Virus record (IMG/VR): IMGVR_UViG_3300013132_000059
Location: 1 to 57,465 of that record
Length of the DNA: 57,465 bases
Reading direction: 5' to 3' (one strand)
Source of the DNA: a virus
The notes under the pieces are model-generated. The model saw nothing but the letters and a program-made list of their open reading frames with translations. It did not search any database and was not told where the DNA came from. How positions within the stretch are numbered: position 1 is the stretch's first letter; every line of letters starts with the position of its first letter. Both the position numbers and the translations under genes were made by a program. Positions 45,338 through 52,741 of the stretch are shown here, piece after piece.

Positions 45338-45775
45338 ATGTCATGGACACATCAAGGCCAACTAGTCACAGAAATCCTAGAGGAATATATAGGCTTCGTT
45401 TATCTTATAACCAATACAATATCAGGCAAAATGTATATTGGCAAAAAGTTATCAAAGTTTGCCAAAACTACTTACAAGGTCGTAAAATTAAAAAATGGCA
45501 CTAAGAAACGTAAAAAAATTAAAGGCAAAATAGAAAGTGATTGGCAAGATTATTATGGCTCAAACGACGCATTAAAGGCAGATGTAATAAAATTAGGTCC
45601 AGAAAAATTCCAACGAGAAATATTATACTATTGTAAAAGTAAGGCAGAATGTAGTTACATAGAGGCAAGAGAACAATTCTCAAGGCGTGTATTGGAAAGC
45701 GATGACTACTATAACGGACAGATCAGTGTTCGTGTTCATGGTAGTCATATCAAAGGCAAAATTTTAAACGGTTAA
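45338..45775 (+). CDS. GIY-YIG-like nuclease-domain protein, 145 aa
   Basis: Residues 18-36 (IGFVYLITNTISGKMYIGK) match the GIY...YIG core of GIY-YIG nucleases, here GFVY and YIG (33-35). A basic insertion (KLKNGTKKRKKIKGK) follows, then DWQDYYGSNDALKADVIKLG and the Glu-containing helix CSYIEAREQFSRRVL. The C-terminus YYNGQISVRVHGSHIKGKI is conserved in my memory among T4-like marine phages. It could be a homing endonuclease or a fixed phage repair/degradation nuclease. No ribosome site is visible before the ATG at 45338. The structured non-coding region starts directly after its stop. Confidence 0.7.
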   Translation: MSWTHQGQLVTEILEEYIGFVYLITNTISGKMYIGKKLSKFAKTTYKVVKLKNGTKKRKKIKGKIESDWQDYYGSNDALKADVIKLGPEKFQREILYYCKSKAECSYIEAREQFSRRVLESDDYYNGQISVRVHGSHIKGKILNG

Positions 45776-46107
45776 GGCTTGGCACCGGCTAAACTTCAGG
45801 TGCCTCTATACCTGGACAAATGTATCGCAGGGATGATTTCGCTGCCGTAGCGAGGACTCAGCCACTACCCGCAAGGATGACGATCACTTAACTGCCGTGA
45901 TTTGGCTGTTTGAATAGGATAAAGGCCAAAAGACGCTGATTTTCAGCACGTTTTACAAATATGTTAGCGTATATTTGTAAAGCCGCCGTTGTATGAAGAC
46001 TGTGCTCGAGGTACCGGACAACCGCCTCTGTAATGCACTAACGCTAATGACCGAGCAACTCGCATAATGTTCTTCGCCCTGTGTGGGCGAAGTGTGACGT
46101 CACAATC
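45776..46107 (+). ncRNA. Candidate structured non-coding RNA (strand assumed +)
   Basis: This stretch has no open frame of note and about 48-50% G+C, against roughly one third in the flanking genes. It is packed with consecutive inverted repeats: GGCACC/GGTGCC (45781-45786 with 45799-45804); ATCAC/GTGAT (45883-45887 with 45897-45901); TTTGGC/GCCAAA (45901-45906 with 45925-45930); GCTGA/TCAGC (45935-45939 with 45943-45947). An 11-base perfect stem (45952-45962 with 45971-45981, 8-base loop) and CTTCGCCC/GGGCGAAG (46072-46079 with 46085-46092) follow. I see no tRNA, tmRNA, RNase P or group I intron core. It may be a phage RNA of the GOLLD/ROOL kind or an unknown class. Ends are estimates. Confidence 0.6.
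46093..46104. promoter_or_regulatory. 12-base palindrome TGTGACGTCACA
   Basis: Perfect palindrome immediately after the CTTCGCCC/GGGCGAAG hairpin. It could be a protein-binding operator (it resembles half-sites of CRP-type regulators but with too short a spacer) or simply the base of the preceding structure. It lies about 105 bases before the start of the following gene. Confidence 0.4.
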
Positions 46108-46145
46108 TGCATAATATTAAAAAAAACAAAAGACGAAGAAAAAAC

Positions 46146-46193
46146 TTTTTAGGACGACTAAGTCCTAAAAAAGAGTGAGCGTAGCATCACTCT
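46146..46193. promoter_or_regulatory. Two tandem hairpins before the 310-aa gene
   Basis: TTTTTAGGAC / GTCCTAAAAA (46146-46155 with 46162-46171, loop of six) is followed directly by AGAGTGA / TCACTCT (46172-46178 with 46187-46193, loop of eight). Neither has a clean downstream T-run on the plus strand, so a classic terminator is not certain. The first is preceded and followed by A/T runs and could terminate in either direction. They sit between the structured region and an ATAAATA motif. Confidence 0.5.
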
Positions 46194-46198
46194 CCTTA

Positions 46199-46205
46199 AT
46201 AAATA
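46199..46205 (+). promoter_or_regulatory. Late-promoter-like ATAAATA abutting a start codon
   Basis: AATAAATACAAG runs straight into the ATG at 46210. If used like a T4 late promoter, transcription would start about at the ATG itself, giving a leaderless message. No ribosome site is present. The same arrangement occurs at 54481-54487. Confidence 0.45.
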
Positions 46206-46209
46206 CAAG

Positions 46210-47142
46210 ATGAAAATCTTAGAAATAATTGGTGCTTTATCAAGAGTTGGTGGATATTTAATGAATCCTGTAACTACTAAAGGAATATCTCAAACGGCTA
46301 AACTGTCTAAAGACACATTGCCTTTTAAAAATGCTGCTAAAGCAACTAAAGCTGGAGAAAAGGCTGCAAAAAACATGCGTAAGGTTATACCTTTCGCTAG
46401 TAAAGGTGGGTGGATTGAGAAAACTCTGACTAAGTCTTTTGTAAACAGAAATCTTAAAGCTCTCAATGCTGCTAAAGCAGAAATTGCTCGTAATGGAACA
46501 CAGGTATTTGGTGATACCATATTCAAATTATTTTGGGCAGCGAACATTTGGGACGCAGTCACTGATTATTATGCAGCAAAGCAAATATTATTAGAAAATC
46601 CACCTCCTGATGCTGATGCTCAGTTGAAAAAATTACAAGGTCAATTTATGGCACAAGTTTTATTACCTGGAATAGCCATGGGTGGTGCAAAATTATTAGG
46701 AATGATTCCTAATGCATTGGCCAGCGTAGCAAAGTCATCACCGGGAACTACATTACCTAAATTGGGTATGACTATAAATGTAGCCACTGATTTCATAGTT
46801 AGAGCAGGAGCAGCCGGTGCACTGGCAGTATTCATGACTGATGAAGGTAAACAAAAAATTTCAGAATGGTTAGGTGGAGTTATAGATGGTCTAGGATTTG
46901 TTAGTTCTCCATTGTTTACTCTACTTGAATATGCAGTACCGGCATTAGAAATGGCCACAGGTATGAAGGCTCCACAGGTGGTTAAGAATTTTGTAGCGCA
47001 ACCAAAAGCACCTGCTGCTGGTGCTCAAGGTGGTTCAGATCAAAGTGGAGTTGCAGGATCTGTACTAGGCGCACTGGCAGGTGGCGGCACCTTGGATGAT
47101 ATTGCAGCCACCAAATTTGCAGATATGGTCACTAAAAAATAA
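46210..47142 (+). CDS. Hypothetical protein with basic N-terminus and hydrophobic segments, 310 aa
   Basis: No family recognised. Residues 20-90 are basic and Ala/Lys-rich (AAKATKAGEKAAKNMRKVIP). Hydrophobic stretches of 16-21 residues lie near 146-166 (FMAQVLLPGIAMGGAKLLGM), 194-209, 228-247 and 281-292, the last as GSVLGALAGGG. The mix suggests a membrane-active or membrane-associated protein, perhaps an internal protein released with the DNA. There is no signal peptide. It converges with the gp26 frame, one base apart (47142/47144), with no terminator between. An internal Met18 is an alternative start if the upstream motif is a promoter. Confidence 0.6.
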   Translation: MKILEIIGALSRVGGYLMNPVTTKGISQTAKLSKDTLPFKNAAKATKAGEKAAKNMRKVIPFASKGGWIEKTLTKSFVNRNLKALNAAKAEIARNGTQVFGDTIFKLFWAANIWDAVTDYYAAKQILLENPPPDADAQLKKLQGQFMAQVLLPGIAMGGAKLLGMIPNALASVAKSSPGTTLPKLGMTINVATDFIVRAGAAGALAVFMTDEGKQKISEWLGGVIDGLGFVSSPLFTLLEYAVPALEMATGMKAPQVVKNFVAQPKAPAAGAQGGSDQSGVAGSVLGALAGGGTLDDIAATKFADMVTKK

Positions 47143-47143
47143 A

Positions 47144-47376
47144 TCACACTAAAGGTAACCCACTCTTTTTAGTATTTTCTATATTGTTCTTGATAATGTC
47201 ATTGAGTATGGCACGATCTTCTGCGCTATATACATGAAACAAATCCTCGGCAGTGACACCACCTCTCATGTACCAACTTATAGTAAAAATATCGTCTTTA
47301 ATTCTTTTTGTGGCTAATTCCATATCCTTGAAAAAATCTTCAAGTTCAGAATCTGGGATATAAATTAGCCTCTGGC
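47144..47376 (-). CDS. Start-less -1 frame after gp26: tail assembly chaperone-like extension
   Basis: An open frame with a stop at 47146-47144 that has no ATG, GTG or TTG before a Met well inside it. It reads RQRLIYIPDSELEDFFKDME, later ISWYMRGGVTAEDLFHVYSA, EDRAILNDIIKNNIE and NTKKSGLPLV. The WYMRGG-V-T and EDRAIL..IIK..IE..KK patterns look like a real conserved protein, resembling what follows gp26 in other T4-like phages. It lies in the -1 frame relative to gp26 and is open through the slippery run at 47377-47386. A -1 shift would give a 353-residue fusion (276 gp26 residues plus 77). Alternatively, an ATT codon overlapping the gp26 stop (TAATT, 47367-47363) could start it, with AGAGG just upstream. 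Confidence 0.7.
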
Positions 47377-48204
47377 GAAAAAATTTGCCTGATCCATTGT
47401 TATACTGATTTTACTTTGATGACTGCACTCTGGACATTGTACATCTTGTTCTGGAATATCCCATTGACGTTTATTTGCTTCTAGTTTTTCTTTTATTTTT
47501 TTATAAAATTCTTTGTCACTATTTCTAATCCATTCACTGATCATTTCTTTATCATCTACCAGTTGATCAGGTAATTGAACATGTTCTATACTAATTTCAA
47601 ATAGTTCAACTTGCATTTCTGCTATACGTTTGTAGATATCATCTTGAGTTTGCAGTGTTTGTTCTTCGTTGCCAGCACTTTCCATCTTGCTAAGTTGATA
47701 TAGCATTTTTTGTAGTTTGTAATTTTCTACATTAAACTTAGTAACTTCTTCATAGCGCAAAGGTCTAATTGTTACTTGTAGTTCACCTAGATCAATTTTT
47801 CCATCGTAGACCTGTTCACTTAGGTATGATAATACTTGCCCCAAATTCACAGTGTAATCATTCATACTTTGACAGTTTGGACATCTATGCATAACGTCCA
47901 TCTCACTGCCATAAGTGGCTATTCTTATAGCAACAAGTAAGCAGTCAACATCAATACTGGGCATATTCCAAGCATTTTTAATATATGGGCAGCAACTTTC
48001 AATAACTTTTACACTACTTTCACCGTTAAATAAAGCATCAGGCGTTTTCATCAATATTTCGTCCATACCAGTCATACCAAAAATTGGGGCATTTGCACTG
48101 TTACCGACAAAATCTTGTTCACCATAGTAGGCACCTTTGCTGGGTAAAGCAATGTAAATTTTAGGTTGTCTAAAGTATTTCTGTAGAGGGTTTCCTTGTG
48201 CCAT
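47365..48204 (-). CDS. gp26: Baseplate hub / tail assembly protein gp26
   Basis: 279 residues. Begins QKYFRQPKIYIALPSKGAYY, then GMTGMDEILMKTPDALFNGE and SVKVIESCCPYIKNAWNMPS, the T4-type gp26 pattern (T4 gp26 has 208 residues). Two Cys-x2-Cys knuckles, C108-C111 (HRCPNCQ) and C257-C260 (VQCPECSH), are spaced to form a zinc ribbon. GGAG precedes the ATG by 5 bases. The last codons contain the slippery run at 47377-47386. It lies directly opposite the tape-measure-like gene, the place where tail assembly chaperones with frameshifted forms are found in lambda- and P2-like phages. Confidence 0.85.
   Translation of the reverse strand: MAQGNPLQKYFRQPKIYIALPSKGAYYGEQDFVGNSANAPIFGMTGMDEILMKTPDALFNGESSVKVIESCCPYIKNAWNMPSIDVDCLLVAIRIATYGSEMDVMHRCPNCQSMNDYTVNLGQVLSYLSEQVYDGKIDLGELQVTIRPLRYEEVTKFNVENYKLQKMLYQLSKMESAGNEEQTLQTQDDIYKRIAEMQVELFEISIEHVQLPDQLVDDKEMISEWIRNSDKEFYKKIKEKLEANKRQWDIPEQDVQCPECSHQSKISITMDQANFFARG
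47377..47386 (-). promoter_or_regulatory. Putative -1 ribosomal frameshift site (AAATTTTTTC)
   Basis: Read on the minus strand in the gp26 frame as GCA AAT TTT TTC, it contains two overlapping canonical X-XXY-YYZ heptamers: A-AAT-TTT (47386-47380) and T-TTT-TTC (47383-47377). A one-base back-shift at either gives the same downstream frame, which is open for 77 codons and encodes a conserved-looking protein. The gp26 stop comes four codons later. Confidence 0.65.
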
Positions 48205-48214
48205 AAAAACTCCG

Positions 48215-48221
48215 ATAAATA
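48215..48221 (+). promoter_or_regulatory. Late-promoter-like ATAAATA facing the tape-measure gene
   Basis: ccgATAAATAatt on the plus strand ends 40 bases before the ATG at 48262. It lies in a 57-base divergent gap that also holds the motif for gp26 on the other strand. No strong ribosome site precedes the ATG (only ggtaaaaaaat). Confidence 0.5.
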
Positions 48222-48229
48222 ATTAATGT

Positions 48230-48236
48230 TATTTAT
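48230..48236 (-). promoter_or_regulatory. Late-promoter-like TATAAATA before gp26
   Basis: Minus strand reads tTATAAATAac, the exact T4 late consensus, ending 25 bases before the gp26 ATG with GGAG in between. Together with the plus-strand motif at 48215 it makes a divergent late promoter pair. Confidence 0.65.
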
Positions 48237-48261
48237 AAACACACATATCTGGTAAAAAAAT

Positions 48262-51200
48262 ATGGCCAATGATGACGATAGAAAAGCCGCAGCAGCGGCC
48301 AAAGAAGTCAGCAGTGCCTTTGGAGGTGTATCCAAGGTCATAGGTAGAATTGTACCTGGTTTTAGTCAATTGGGTACAGAACTCGATGGCATGACTAAGG
48401 CCTTTACTATCTTAAGTAATACAGGTAACGCATTTAACAATGATATGATAGGTATGCGTGCGGCTGCTGCTCAGGCACGCATGACATTGGATGAATATGC
48501 CAAGGTTGTTGAAGATAATCGTAAAGCATTTACAGGTTTAGGTGGTAGTGTTAGCCAAGGTACTAAGGTATTTGGTGAATTTAGTAAATCATTTTTTGAA
48601 AGTGGAATTACTGAAAATCTTAGACAGATGGGTTATACCAGTAAAGACCTAAATGAAATACTGGCAACACAAATAGGATTTCAAAAATCTACTACAGATA
48701 ATAGCATAGATGGCCAAATGCGTACGGCTAAGGCTGCTACTGAACTTGGTCAAGAAATGGATCTTGTGGCCAAGTTAACTGGTGTTAGTCGTAGAGAGCA
48801 GGAAGAAAAACTTAAAAAGGCTGCTGTAGATGGTCAAGTAGAAGCCAAGTTTAGGTTAATCGGTGCTCAACAAGGTGCCGATGCAGAAAAAGAAGCACGG
48901 GCCAATTATGCCAAACAGATCCTTGCTGCTGATGCAATGGGACAAGGACAACTGTTTAAAGAATTCTTTGCCACAGGAACAGCAACCAGTCAAGAAGCGC
49001 AGGAGCAACTAGCATTATTTGGTGATGCTAGTATGAAAACCGCAGAGAGTGCTCAGCAATTGAGTCAGGCTCAAATAGAACTTAGCAAGAGTTCAATGGA
49101 ATCTGCCAAGATTGCTAACATGAAGAATCAGTCAGATACTACACTAATGACCATTGCTGCCACCGGTGTAGGTAGTGCCAGTAAGGCTGTTATAAAGAAT
49201 ATTGAAATTAATGATGCTGCTTATCAAGGCATGAAAACTTTCATGAAGGGTACAGAAGATGTAATCGAAGCCATGAAAAAGCAGAAAGATGCTATCATTG
49301 CAGAACAACAGAAACGAAATACATTTACTGAAACACTAATTACAACCAATAATAGGCTACAGGATTTTAGAGCAGGTCTTGTTAAGGCATTTGTTGAGAT
49401 TGTTAATAAGAGTGGTGAAACAGGTACTCTCAAAACTGTTAATACTTTTGTAAAACAACTACCTGGATCAGTTGATGCTAAAACAACCAATCAAGAATTA
49501 CTGGATAAGTTCAAGATTGATAAAGGCAAGGATAACCTTGCCAATAGAACAGAAAATGTTCTAACTGAAGGACCTATTGCTGATTTCTTCCAGGGTGTTG
49601 ATACACTGGCAAAAGAAGGTATACAGGCAGTAATCAAAGGTGGTCTAAAGTTAATTGAAGTTGGCAGTGATTTACAAAAGAGTGTGGAAGCAAATCGTCA
49701 ACAGGCATCAGGTATCCCGACAAAAACTGAACCAACAAAAACTGATCAACCTCCACTCAAGAGTCGTGAAGGTGGCAGTATTGAAATGGCTGGTACCATG
49801 TTTGAGGATTGGGGCAAAGGCACTCTAGCAGAATTACACGGACTAGAATCAGTAATTAAGCCAGATCAAATGATGAACTTTGCTAAGGGTATGAGTCAAC
49901 AAGGTGCTAGCACTGCCTTTAACAATATGAAAGGTATGTTGGCAGGTCAAAATAAAGACACAACAAAAGGTATCGATATTGCCAAACTTGTTGGTGATAT
50001 TAAGACTAGTGTAGGCAAAGTTGAGATCATTAATTGGCCCAAAGATTTAATTAGTGAAGTAGAAATTAAAGCACCACCAGCAGCAGGTGCAGCAGCAAAA
50101 CCTGCTGAATCTAAACCCAGTACAACAGAAGAAGATAAAGCCAAGGCTGCTGCTGAGGCTAAGGAAAGAGAAAAAAGAACAGCAGAAGAAAGAAGAAAAG
50201 ACGAAGAACAAGAAGCCAAGTTTAGAATAATTGGCATTCGTGATGGTGCTGAAGCAGAGAAAAAGGCTCGTGATGATTATAACAAACAAAGAGAACAACA
50301 AGAATCTAGTACACAATCACGCACAGAAAAGGCTGCTCGTGCTGCTGAAGAAGTTACAATTAAGAGTGGTGATACATTAACAAGTCTTGCTAAAAAATAT
50401 AATATCAGTGTAGAAGAATTGATGAAGGCTAATCCTGCTATCAAGGATGCTAATAAGTTTACAGCAGGTGCAAAATTAATTATACCAAGTGTAGAGAAAA
50501 AAGAAACAACTACTAATGATATTGCCAAGAAGGCACAGACAGAAGCAGAACAAGCGCAGGTTAAACAGCAAGAACAAGAAGCCAAGTTTAGAATGATTGG
50601 CATAGAAAAAGGCGAGCAAGCAGAGAAAAAAGCTCGTGAAGATTATGCTAAAGAACAAGCACAACAAGCAGCCCTAGCCAAGTGGCGTGAGGATGAGTTA
50701 AAGATTAGAATAACAGGTATACGTGAAGGTGCTGATGCAGCCCAACGTATGCGTGATGCTATAGAAAAAAGAAATCAAGAAGACACAGTCAAAGTTTCTA
50801 AAACTAGTGAAACTAAGGTAACTGTAAATGGTAAAGATGTAGATCCTAATAGTAAAGAAGGTCAGATAGTTTTAAAACAAATGGAAGATAGTAAGGCCAG
50901 ATTAGAAACTATGATGAATAGTCTAATGAATGGTGTTGTAGAAAAACGCACTGAACCAAAGCAACGACCTACAGAAGTAAAAATGTCTGATATGCCAAAC
51001 TTTGACAATTTTATAGCAAAGTTACAAGGCAAGTTGACTACAAGTTTTGAATCAAAAAATACTGAAACAAAATTAACTGTAAATGGTAAAGATGTAGATC
51101 CCGATAGTGCAGAAGGCAAAGAGGCTATGGCTCAATTAGATGAAGCCAAGTCAAGAATGTTTGGACTTTTTGGAAATATAAAAACTAATTTTGAGGATGT

Positions 51201-52731
51201 AGAGAAACTGTCCAAAGAAAGTAATGAAGAATTAAAAAGTATGTTCACTGACATGATTCCTATAACAGAAATGCAGAGTCAGCAAAGTGAATTTAAGAGT
51301 AACTTTACTGATGAGCAGAAAAAATTCATAGATGATTATCAAGGTATGAGCAAAGATAATCAAGATTTTATGAAGTCTGCACTAGAAAGAAGCAATGGTA
51401 TTGATCGTGAAAGTATAGAAAAACACAATGATATTGTAGCAGATTTACAAAAGAAGAAAAACGAAAGAGAATTAACTGCTGAAGAAGAACATCAATTAAG
51501 TGAAAGTGAAGCCATAGCACGAAATATTTCTGATGATGTTAGACGACGTCAAGAACAACTTGATATGATCAATAATATGTCTTCTCTAGCAGATCAAGTT
51601 GAGTTGGAAAGATTAGATGATTATGCACGTAAAGAACTAGCAACGATGCAAGCATCAGATGCAGAAAAGTTAGATGCAACTAAGGCTGCTAATGATCTGA
51701 TACATGCACAATTCTTATTAGCTAATGATGCCATACTTGATAGTGTTGGAGGTATGACAGATGCTGCCATTGCTGCTCAAGATGTTTTTATGCAGGAGAT
51801 CAATACATTATTTGATATGCCTAGTGATGCAGCAGCAGAACATCAACAAGCATTATTAGAAGAAGCCAATGCATTATTTGATATTCCTGAGAGTGCTGAT
51901 ACTGCGGTTAAAACCAGAGGTATAGGAGGTCTAGGTGGTGAAGCCATAAATCAAGCAGTACAGGATCTAGCAGATCAAGTACAAGGGTTAAAAGAGTTTG
52001 AAGAAGATGAAGGTGGTGAAGCCATTGGTGGAGAAATGGACAGTGCCTTTGCAAAGGATGAGGATAGTTATGTAGCACAAGCACTTCAAGATTTTCAAGA
52101 TTTAATTCCTGATAGTATTGTAGATGATGCAGCCTTTGCATCAGGTCCCGGTGATGCCAGTGCAGCGGGATTTGATGCATATGCGCCAAGCGATGTAAAT
52201 GCAGCAGGTATAGATTTTGCTGACGGTGGTCCTAATGATGCTAGCGTAGCAGGTATTGATTTTGTTGCAGAAGGAACTAAAAAGATTGAATCTGCAATGA
52301 AGTCTTTAGAAGGTAGCTTGCCTCAGGCCAAGTCATTAGAAAAAGAAGGCCCTAAATCTACTCCAAACTATAGTAGTATTGACATGGGAGCATTTACATT
52401 AGGTCCAGATGGTATGCCTATTCCCAAGGCTAAAGCACAAGGACAGGCTGCTGCCAATGCTGCAAAACAAGAAAAAGATGAAAAGAAATCTGAGGATAAA
52501 AAGGCTACGCAAGCCAGTGTTCGTGCAGCAGATAATGAAATAGACAAAGATAATGAAACTAAAAAAGAAGGTGAAGGTGAGAAAAAAGTCACTAAAACTC
52601 TAGATGATGTAGTAAAGGCTCTAGAAGTATTAAATAGTAACGTAGGAAAATTGACCAGCAAGGTTGAAGAGTCTGCCAAACAACAGGTACAGGCTACAAG
52701 GAGTTTGAATGGCAATCTTTACAATATGTAA
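48262..52731 (+). CDS. Tape-measure-like tail protein with LysM domain, 1489 aa
   Basis: The N-terminal 500 residues are helical with Ala/Gly-rich stretches (SSAFGGVSKVIGRIVPGFSQ, ALFGDASMKTAESAQQ), as in tape measure proteins. A LysM peptidoglycan-binding domain lies at about 699-745 (IKSGDTLTSLAKKYNISVEE, ending LIIP). A 25-residue motif, EAKFR.IGI..GA.AEK.AR, occurs four times: near residue 194 and at about 650, 770 and 811, around the LysM. A second unit, TVNGKDVDP with a following helix, occurs twice (about 853 and 937). The rest is acidic coiled-coil (LTAEEEHQLSESEAIARNIS). T4 gp29 has only 590 residues. Position next to gp26 and before the portal supports a tail length/ejection role; a pure ejected protein is the alternative. 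Confidence 0.65.
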   Translation: MANDDDRKAAAAAKEVSSAFGGVSKVIGRIVPGFSQLGTELDGMTKAFTILSNTGNAFNNDMIGMRAAAAQARMTLDEYAKVVEDNRKAFTGLGGSVSQGTKVFGEFSKSFFESGITENLRQMGYTSKDLNEILATQIGFQKSTTDNSIDGQMRTAKAATELGQEMDLVAKLTGVSRREQEEKLKKAAVDGQVEAKFRLIGAQQGADAEKEARANYAKQILAADAMGQGQLFKEFFATGTATSQEAQEQLALFGDASMKTAESAQQLSQAQIELSKSSMESAKIANMKNQSDTTLMTIAATGVGSASKAVIKNIEINDAAYQGMKTFMKGTEDVIEAMKKQKDAIIAEQQKRNTFTETLITTNNRLQDFRAGLVKAFVEIVNKSGETGTLKTVNTFVKQLPGSVDAKTTNQELLDKFKIDKGKDNLANRTENVLTEGPIADFFQGVDTLAKEGIQAVIKGGLKLIEVGSDLQKSVEANRQQASGIPTKTEPTKTDQPPLKSREGGSIEMAGTMFEDWGKGTLAELHGLESVIKPDQMMNFAKGMSQQGASTAFNNMKGMLAGQNKDTTKGIDIAKLVGDIKTSVGKVEIINWPKDLISEVEIKAPPAAGAAAKPAESKPSTTEEDKAKAAAEAKEREKRTAEERRKDEEQEAKFRIIGIRDGAEAEKKARDDYNKQREQQESSTQSRTEKAARAAEEVTIKSGDTLTSLAKKYNISVEELMKANPAIKDANKFTAGAKLIIPSVEKKETTTNDIAKKAQTEAEQAQVKQQEQEAKFRMIGIEKGEQAEKKAREDYAKEQAQQAALAKWREDELKIRITGIREGADAAQRMRDAIEKRNQEDTVKVSKTSETKVTVNGKDVDPNSKEGQIVLKQMEDSKARLETMMNSLMNGVVEKRTEPKQRPTEVKMSDMPNFDNFIAKLQGKLTTSFESKNTETKLTVNGKDVDPDSAEGKEAMAQLDEAKSRMFGLFGNIKTNFEDVEKLSKESNEELKSMFTDMIPITEMQSQQSEFKSNFTDEQKKFIDDYQGMSKDNQDFMKSALERSNGIDRESIEKHNDIVADLQKKKNERELTAEEEHQLSESEAIARNISDDVRRRQEQLDMINNMSSLADQVELERLDDYARKELATMQASDAEKLDATKAANDLIHAQFLLANDAILDSVGGMTDAAIAAQDVFMQEINTLFDMPSDAAAEHQQALLEEANALFDIPESADTAVKTRGIGGLGGEAINQAVQDLADQVQGLKEFEEDEGGEAIGGEMDSAFAKDEDSYVAQALQDFQDLIPDSIVDDAAFASGPGDASAAGFDAYAPSDVNAAGIDFADGGPNDASVAGIDFVAEGTKKIESAMKSLEGSLPQAKSLEKEGPKSTPNYSSIDMGAFTLGPDGMPIPKAKAQGQAAANAAKQEKDEKKSEDKKATQASVRAADNEIDKDNETKKEGEGEKKVTKTLDDVVKALEVLNSNVGKLTSKVEESAKQQVQATRSLNGNLYNM
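50209..51110 (+). repeat. Coding repeats around the LysM domain
   Basis: gaagccaagtttagaat recurs near 50212 and 50578, with related copies near 48841 and 50697, encoding the EAKFR-IGI motif. gtaaatggtaaagatgtaga recurs near 50824 and 51079. The copies are close enough to recombine, and the first lies 1.4 kb away in the N-terminal part, so the module has been copied within the gene. Confidence 0.75.
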
Positions 52732-52741
52732 GGCATAATAT

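Noticed and set aside
46004-46018. CTCGAGGTACC looks like adjacent XhoI and KpnI cloning sites
   Set aside because: The surrounding sequence is not a known polylinker, the flanks run smoothly into phage genes, and two six-base palindromes side by side in a GC-richer hairpin region can arise by chance.
45776-46200. tRNA, tmRNA or group I intron in the non-coding gap
   Set aside because: No T-arm GTTCGA-type sequence, no CCA end, no tmRNA tag frame, and no convincing P3-P7 intron core. The neighbouring genes are not split halves of one gene.
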